A stretch of DNA of 64,000 nucleotides. Source: Larix kaempferi (taxonomy: Eukaryota; Streptophyta; Pinopsida; Pinales; Pinaceae). Position numbers and translations under genes: made by a program. This document shows positions 57,052-64,000 of the stretch, one piece after another (the stretch's first letter is position 1; every line of letters starts with the position of its first letter). The stretch covers positions 5,172,501-5,236,500 of the forward strand of contig BSBM01000712.1 of the NCBI GenBank assembly GCA_027924585.1, given 5' to 3'. The notes beneath the pieces were generated by a model. The model had not been told where the DNA came from. It saw nothing but the letters and a program-made list of their open reading frames with translations, and did not search any database.

Positions 57052-57842
57052 TCTTTTAGGGATTCGATTGGAGAGAAAAATGGATCTAGGATCCCACTTT
57101 TCTCTCCAATATTTTATTTTTTTATGTTCCTTTAATTTCATAAGAGCTTTTGGGCCTTTAAAAGGAGCTAGCCTCCTTCATTGTAAGATGGAGAAACTTT
57201 GGGAGTTTCTCTTCCCTTGAGCGTAATAAAAAAAAATACCATGGGCCTCTTTGGATAAATTCAGAGTTCTCTTTCTTCTTTGTATGCCATTTCTCTTTGT
57301 TTGCCATCTTTCATCTTGTCTGAGGCGATACCTCTCTTAGTTCATTTCTTTCGATTCTTAAGCTGGGATCATATGAATAGAAGGCTAACAATCTAGCACA
57401 ACTTTATTTGACCCATGTTTTTCTCTTAAGTTTTGCGGCTTTCAGGTGTTCTCAAGTGCAAGAGCTCTTAGTTGGTCACTAAATTCACCTGGCAACAGGG
57501 CCCATTTGAGCTCTTTTTTTACTCCATTCGCCCCTCTGATATACTGGCACTGGCCATTTCTTCGAGGGCCGATCCTCCCATCTTTCCCATCACAATTTCA
57601 AAATACACCTTTTGCTACATCTGTTTCTCTAAGGCAACCTCTTCATTTCACCTTGCCCCCCCGTTGCACCTGCCTTAGCGATCCTATCTTAGGGATACCC
57701 CCCTAGAGTTGGAGAAGAGCCAACCTAAAGCAAAAAGGAGAGGAGTGTGGTGACACTGGCCTCTCTCCTGAGAGTTGTCATCCAACTGGTGTGTTACATT
57801 TTGGGCTTCAACACACGCATGCCATTTTGGGAGACAACATTT

Positions 57843-57860
57843 TGGCGCCGTTGCCGAGGA
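57843..57860 (+). promoter_or_regulatory. Asp-tRNA primer-binding site
   Basis: TGGCGCCGTTGCCGAGGA differs at one position from the complement of the 3' end of plant tRNA-Asp (TGGCGCCGTTGCCGGGGA). It lies 3 bp after the 5' LTR. Confidence 0.92.
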
Positions 57861-58119
57861 AAAAGTCCAGTTCCCGAAATTTGAAGACTATGCTTCATTG
57901 ACGACATTTGTGGGAGATTATATTGCAGATTCTTCTTCTCACATGGCGACTCCACGAAGGGACAGAGCCCTTGTCCTTTTGCAGATTTGAAGATCCTATT
58001 TGGGTGTAGAGGTGAGCACACTCATTGGAATGCTTTTAAGCTCACCTTGGCGACTCCACAGTTTGGTATGAGGTATGATTATGTACATGTTTCAGATTTA
58101 GTACTTCATTGTTTGACTT

Positions 58120-59121
58120 ATGGACGATAAAAAAGAACAACATCTTGCTCTTCAGCACGAAGCTGACGCCCCATTGGATTTCTCAAAAATCCATGGATTT
58201 CCTAATGAGTGCTACGACCGTGGCAGGGTGCATGACATTCTTCCTAAATTCCGTGGAAATGATGGGGTTCCAGCCACCCATCATATTGCCTCTCTCTGCA
58301 AATTAATGTATGATTTTAATGTTCATCATGAGGATGATATTATGATTGTTTTTGCTATAACCTTGGAAGGAGATGCAGTATTCTAGTTCTATGGCCTTTT
58401 GGATGAATCCATAGATTCAATGGCAAAGTTTTTTGAGAAGTTTCTCCTTCGCTGGCATGATGGGACTGTTGATGAAATTGAGAAGCTTGCTAGAGAGTAT
58501 GATGCCCTCATCCCTAGGGTCCATCTTGAGTTAAAAGAAAACATTGAAGATCTCATTGAAGGGCCCATGTTTGAAGATCTAGCTGAACAAATCCCTAACA
58601 TTGCTGCAAAAGAGAACTATGAAGATGTTAAGCTGCCCCATATTTCTGAACAGTTTCATGATGAAAATTCTAGTCTTCCTCAGACTTATGTCACTGAAAA
58701 AATTTCTGAGCAGCTCCCTGATTTGCCTCAGGATCATTCTATTGAAGATATCAGTTTTACAAACCAGCATGAGCAGATTTATGGTGAAGGTTTGAACCTA
58801 CCTGAAGATCATTTCATTAACGAAGATAACAACACCTGTCTAACAGATCAGCTTGAGCAGAGTCATGATGGAGGTTTGCATCTAAACCCTATCAGTCAAT
58901 GGATGGAGGCTTTATGTGCACAGTCTGAGTTTTCATACCAAAAATTTGATGGTTTTTTTTATCCTAACAGCTTGCCATTACAGATTCATGAGCAAATTTT
59001 GAGACATCTTTGTTTTATGGTAACTCTGTCCACATTTTTGTTCGGAACCGACCACAAAGAAAAGAAAATTAGCAGGGATAAGATGCTAGAGTGGCTCCAC
59101 TGGTTATATGAATATACTTAG
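58120..59121 (+). pseudogene. Gag-like protein of the gag-only element, one nonsense codon
   Basis: A 333-codon frame starts at ATG 58120 and is broken only by TAG at 58384-58386, where TGG (Trp) would fit the Gag pattern. The N-terminal half resembles a gypsy Gag capsid (PKFRGNDGVPATHHIASL, ITLEGDAVF, FYGLLDESIDSMAKFFEKFL). The C-terminal half is acidic and repetitive, with units around EQ(L/I)PDLPQDH..EDISFTNQ and EQ.HDGGLHL. There is no zinc knuckle and no enzymatic domain. Mobilisation would need enzymes in trans. Confidence 0.85.
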
Positions 59122-59627
59122 CATGTTCTGTCCCATGTTAGATTAGGTAGATAGGAAAAATAAGCTCTTGCATGAGCACTTAATATTTTCAGTATGCCTT
59201 CTTTTTTGCTTTGTAATAAGTGGTCACGGGATGTGAATTGAGCCATCCCTACCAGGCTGTGTTTTTCATTTTGTTAATGATCTGCGATAACCAAGAGAAT
59301 CTGAGGTTCTCATGCACTCTCGAGGAGAGCACATGTCCTCGAGTTGGAGCCAAATGTTACCTCCCCACTTGACATGGGTCGTCACTTAAATGTTTCATGG
59401 TTGCTCCAAGGGTTCCTGTAATAAGTACTACTCTCAGTCTATGAAGAAACCAACAAGGATGCAGACTTCGACAACCCTGGGACCAGCACAATTTTGAGAA
59501 GGAGGTCTGGGTTATTTTGGAGCTGTTTTGAAAGAGGTGGAACCCGCAAAGATGGTGTATAAGGGCAGTCAGCAAGATATAATTCTGTGCATAATATTTT
59601 GGCCAGAAATGTTCCAAGCCAGAACAT

Positions 59628-59834
59628 GACTTTAAGAAGCATGTCGACATGATTGTGGTTACAGATGAAAGTAGAATACTGGGGCTTGGAAATCTTGGAG
59701 TAAAGGGTATTGGTATTTAAATTGGAAAGTTGCACTTGTATGTTGCAGCTACAGGCATAAATCCTCAAAGGGTGCTTCCTGTGATGATTGATTGTGGAAC
59801 AAATAATGAGAAGCTCCTTGGAGATCTCTATATT
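59628..59834 (+). pseudogene. NAD-malic enzyme gene fragment in the 3' LTR
   Basis: Copy of 54930-55136 with a few substitutions (GLGNLG instead of [15 protein letters not shown] instead of VAAAGINPQ) and the same internal TAA stop. It exists because LTRs are duplicated by reverse transcription, not because of a second capture. Confidence 0.88.
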
Positions 59835-61503
59835 GTCATTCGAGAAGGATGGAGAAACTGACTTTGTGATACAGGAAATGCAGTCATCTTTTTTTATGGA
59901 AGTAGGCAGAATCTACTGCAGCAGCATGACTATTGAATGCCCTCGATTAAAGAAACACAGAGTGAAATGAGCTATGTGGAATCAGGAGTTGATGCCAAGG
60001 ATATTGCCCTGTGGAAAGCACTGTGTGCTTCACGAGATATTCTTATCAACGAGATACAGAGCATTGGTAAGAGACCTACGCCAGAAACCGATGATCTCAG
60101 GAATAATGAACTGCTTAGAAAGGAAAAGTCAGGTTCAAAAAAATCAACGCGTGTCAACGGAAGGCTCTGAGCAAGATGCTGGATCATTTGATGGCAATGA
60201 AGAGGGCTATTGGCAAATGTCATCTAAGGCAGGGAACATAGGACAGAATAATTTGAATATTTGCGTTGTCTGTGGGCTGAAGACCGAAGTACTGAGTGGT
60301 CAATGTGGTTAGTACACTCAATGGAGCTTCAACGCAATGAGACATCTAATGAAGATTCTGAGGGTGGTTCCCACTACATCCATTTTGATAAAGAATCACT
60401 TACAAGGAACTCAAATGAAGATCCAGCATTAGCTGCAGCTTCCTGTACTGATCTACATCGGAAGAGCATGAGCATAGACACACGATTTCAGTGGCAACCA
60501 TTTCCATTTTACAGCTGATTAATGAGTCCTTTTTGGGCAAAGCTCAACTGGCCTTCATTAAACAATTTTGTGACCAACTATCGTCGGCTCCCATCTACAG
60601 CAAATTCGTGGTTGTTCCTGTCCACCATTTCACGCAAATTTGATCAGCAGCCGAGGCATAGGAGTCTTTAGACGGTGAAGATTGAGAAGGCTTCTTCATG
60701 GGTGCAGTTACCCGAATACCAAATCTTTCCATTTACGAATAAGTTTCTTCCAAGAGAATGTTTGTATGGACTAATGCATCGCCCGAACAACCAATTAAAT
60801 GAAATTCCAACAAACACAGTTGTCTACCGGAACTGCCAGGGTCGAGTTTTAGAAGCAATGGAAATATTTTCCACTCATCAAATCAATCATCGTAGCAAGT
60901 GTGGTTGATGAAGCATGGTCTCATGCATACGCTTTTCCATTTCTGCAGCATGTACCCGAGACATTATAGCTAGCAGAGCGTACCGATTTATGAACCCGAC
61001 TGCTAAGTCATGATTTGAGGAATTTTCAGGGTCATGTTTGGCGTGCCTGGTCCACCTGTGAGAAAAATAAAAACGCAAATTTTAAACTACAAGTTTCAGT
61101 AGTCGGTCAATTAAATCGCCATCATTCGAGCTCGGTGTTTAGCAAATTAACACAGCGAAAGTTTAAGCCTTATCTGAGGTCACGTGATAGAGCAAATCCG
61201 CGTTTGGGACATCCCCGTGGCTTCAGTTTGCACCGGCGGTCTCAGCTGTCAATTACATTGAGTTTTTGGAGCGCCTCAATCGTCATGGTTGTTTCAGCTA
61301 AATCATGGCTGCTCCTAGATGAGTCGTGGGTCACATTTTGAAGCCCTTTACTTATGTAAACTGGAGGATTCTTATCGTGATTATCGAGCATATTTTTTGG
61401 GCCAGCTACCTTGGGATCTACACGTGGCTGGAACTAAAGACACCTGCCTGGGACCCGCGTTTATGTTGCCCACCGAAAAGTGGAGTGGTGCTCTATGGTG
61501 CCA

Positions 61504-61744
61504 TTCTTCAACCATGACAGAACAATGCTTTTTGGAGCAGACCCTAGCAGTTTTGGTGACCGCCATATCAGACTGACAATACATCACTGCCCTTTATTTA
61601 TTTATTATGGAACAGGTCAGCGCCATCCTCAGGTTAGGTTTGGAAAAGTCCATCTTTACAACAACTACACCGGGAGTTGGGGGATTCATGCTATCTATAA
61701 AATCGCAGATATTATCTCAATACAATGTTTATGAAACAGGGATT
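61504..61744 (+). pseudogene. Pectate lyase gene fragment in the 3' LTR
   Basis: Copy of 56811-57051. It keeps VHLYNNYTGSWGIHAI, with Asn where the 5' LTR has Asp and so closer to true pectate lyases, followed by the same frameshift into KSQILSQYNVYE. Confidence 0.87.
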
Positions 61745-62531
61745 TCTTTTAGGGATTCGATTGGAGAGAAAAGTGGATCTAGGATCCCACTTTTCTCTCC
61801 AATATTTTATTTTTTTATGTTCCTTTAATTTCATAAGAACTTTTGGGCCTTTAAAAGGAGCTAGCCTCCTTCATTGTAAGATGGAAAAACTTTGGGAGTT
61901 TCTCTTCCCTTGAGCATAATAAAAAAGAAATACCATGGGCCTCTTTGGATAAATTCAGAGTTCTCTTTCTCTTTGTATGCCATTTCTCTTTGTTTGCCAT
62001 CTTTCATCTTGTCTAAGGCGATACCTCTCTTAGTTCATTTCTTTTGATTCTTAAGCTGGGATCATATGAATAGAAGGCTAACAATCTAGCACAACTTTAT
62101 TTGACCCATGTTTTTCTCTTAAGTTTTGCGGCTTTCAAGTGTTCTCAAGTGCAAGAGCTCTTAGTTGGTCACTACATTCACCTGGTAACAAGGCCCATTT
62201 GAGCTCTTTTTTTACTTCATTCGCCCCTCTGATATACTGGCAATGACCATTTCTTCAAGGACTGATCCTCCCATCTTTCCCATCACAATTTCAAAATACA
62301 CCTTTTGCTACATCTGTTTCTCTAAGGCAGCCTCTTCATTTCACCTTGCCCCCCCGTTGCACCTGCCGTAGCGATCCTATCTTAGGGATACCCCCCTAGA
62401 GTTGGAGAAGAGCCAACCTAAAGCGAAGAGGAGAGGAGTGTGGTGACATTGGCCTCTCTCCTGAGAGTTGTCATCTAGCTGGTGTATTACATTTTGGGCT
62501 TCAACACACGCATGCCATTTTGGGAGACAAC

Positions 62532-63900
62532 AGGCCTCATTGTTTTGTGGCAGCTCCTCTTTCCCTGTTAGCATCCTTGCAGACATCCAGCTAGTTGGAA
62601 GGTTTTCGGGACTAGCGGTTCTAGTGATCACATTGTTCGGAGGTTGATCCCACCTTGTTGTTTATTTCTTAGTTAGTTGTTAATTTTGGCCTTAGAAAGC
62701 GTACACTTGTTATTATCTTTCATTACTTGTTTTAATTCAGAAAGTGTGCTTTTTCTTTACGCAAGTTGCTTCTATTCTAATAAAGCACAAAGCCTCTTGA
62801 ACTTGCAATAATTCAAGTCAAGAGCACTCTCTGTCGAAGAGCATATTAAGTTTGCATTTCCCCTGCATTAGGCATATAGATTAAATAAGTCTCTTGAACC
62901 TTGTCATAAGACAATGTCAAGAGCATTCTCTATCGGAGAGCTGAACTGTGTGCTTCAATAATCCTAACAACATTTCAACTCACACCCCCATTAATAATTT
63001 ACCTCGGTTGCTATCCGACACCCGTATGCTCTGCCAACCTGAAAAGGTTGGGCTAGTACTCAGAAAGGTGTCAGATTTGATAAACTTCTATAACATAATA
63101 AAATTTTCACCCCACACCCAACGAACCAGCGTTGCTTTCAATAAATACTTAAAGTGTTATTCTGGGAGGTGGAGCCGGAGTGCCGTTGTTCAGACTTCGA
63201 CGGTGGTTTAAACATTGGACACTTACCCTCTTTATAACTGGACAGTTCGTCAGATCACCGTGAATAACCACTAAAAGTACACCATTCCGGTCTTTTGCTT
63301 ACCTTGTTCTTAGCCTAATAATCAAGACCACTAAAACTCTTAATTTACCAAGATAAATTGCAAAACGATCTCACGAACATATCTTTCGAACTCTTGTATC
63401 AAGCAACCCAAGCACTCAGGCAATTTTTTGACTCCATAAGGCACTGGTCCTTGATATCATATTTTTATTTGCTTATTATATATCTGGAGTACTTGTTGTT
63501 TAATTTTCCATATGTGAGTGACTTGTACTTAAACTTCTTCTAGTGGTCGTGCATCAAGTTATCTCGTATCTTGCATTTGCAACGTGGATTGCTCACTTAT
63601 CTTATGTTCATTTTTCGAATTTACAAAAGTTGTGATCTTTTCATTATTCAAAAACTCCTAAACAACACCCATCCGCATCACCATACATCTTAGAACATTA
63701 AAACACATTGAGCCATAGTAAACTCTTTGTAGGGACTACCCCCCTTGGCTTCGTTAGGAGTTAGCCTAAACGGAGGAGCTGTGATTCAGGTGACAATACC
63801 TGGCTCATTGCTTGCCCCCAAGGCCACACCTTCCCCACTTGTAGTGAGGGAACAACTTTCGAAGGATTTCTGCTGCTGGTGTGCATCTCGGCGGACAGCA
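62532..63900. other. Unassigned non-coding sequence right of the gag-only element
   Basis: Two related phrases, CAAGAGCACTCTCTGTCGAAGAGC (about 62819) and CAAGAGCATTCTCTATCGGAGAGC (about 62918), and a CAATAAATAC motif suggest an LTR or leader of a gypsy element. No domain was recognised. Confidence 0.45.
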
Positions 63901-64000
63901 CATATAATACCAAAATGAGCAAATCAGTCTCAAGAAATATGAAATACAAGTTGGGATCTACTTCACTTTTGGTGAAACACATGCTCTGCAAATATCCATC
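63901..64000 (-). pseudogene. Copia RT fragment at the window edge
   Basis: Minus-strand reading YLQSMCFTKSEVDPNLYF, then after a frameshift ETDLLILVLYV, which is the stretch leading to the YVDD box of copia RT. It is truncated inside that box at about 63901 by unrelated sequence and runs off the window on its 5' side. Confidence 0.82.

Larger units (their letters stand above)
59355..62531 (+). repeat. 3' LTR of the gag-only element (3177 bp)
   Basis: Same start and end as the 5' LTR. Collinear throughout with scattered substitutions and a few small indels. Confidence 0.92.

Noticed and set aside
57843-57860. Fragment of a tRNA-Asp gene
   Set aside because: Orientation and position directly after an LTR make it a primer-binding site, not a tRNA gene.

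Overview
This window is nuclear DNA from a seed plant with a large, repeat-rich genome. The evidence is Ty1/copia and Ty3/gypsy polyprotein relics with plant-type primer sites (initiator Met-tRNA and Asp-tRNA), a plant BED-finger hAT transposon, a LINE relic, and captured fragments of plant NAD-malic enzyme and pectate lyase. A gymnosperm is plausible because 64 kb contains no intact gene and many old nested elements, but the sequence alone does not settle it. Almost everything is transposable-element sequence in successive layers. The only candidate host-gene material is a pair of spliced exons on the minus strand near 48.2-48.6 kb.

Layout. 0.2-2.4 kb: a non-autonomous hAT-like element with a second one nested inside, each with a recognisable 8-bp target duplication. 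4.6-16.1 kb: a full-length copia element on the minus strand (two LTRs of about 1.03 kb, PBS, PPT, AACCA duplication), interrupted by an autonomous-type hAT (6910-10476, transposase with three nonsense codons) and by a CCGG-motif hAT derivative flanked by a 104-bp duplication (11351-12700). 17.2-18.1 kb: a short hAT derivative sharing the 3' end of the 6.9-kb element. 21.0-23.4 kb: a copia RNase H relic with scrambled PPT/LTR junction repeats and a complete 3' LTR. 23.5-29 kb: a decayed gag-only LTR element, followed by an oppositely oriented LTR relic.

33.4-43.2 kb: stacked LTR sequences, a gypsy gag-protease frame, and a second gypsy frame lacking the reverse transcriptase and the integrase catalytic core. 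A 2.0-kb solo LTR (GCAGA duplication) has split this second frame. 43.2-54.6 kb: more LTR copies, a LINE RT relic, the two host-like exons, and a copia RNase H relic split by another CCGG-motif hAT element (GACCAGAT duplication). 54.7-62.5 kb: a gag-only element with LTRs of about 3.18 kb and an internal region of only 1.5 kb; each LTR carries pieces of NAD-malic enzyme and pectate lyase genes. The window ends in a copia RT relic.

Two patterns stand out. At least six hAT-like elements share AT-rich core segments but carry different GC-rich motif arrays at their ends (CCGGTT, CTCGG, GCTCCC, GGAATCGATTCC). The gag-only element carries its captured gene sequence inside the LTRs, so each round of retrotransposition duplicates it. 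Coordinates of element ends are exact where a target duplication is quoted and approximate elsewhere. Identity figures are visual estimates.
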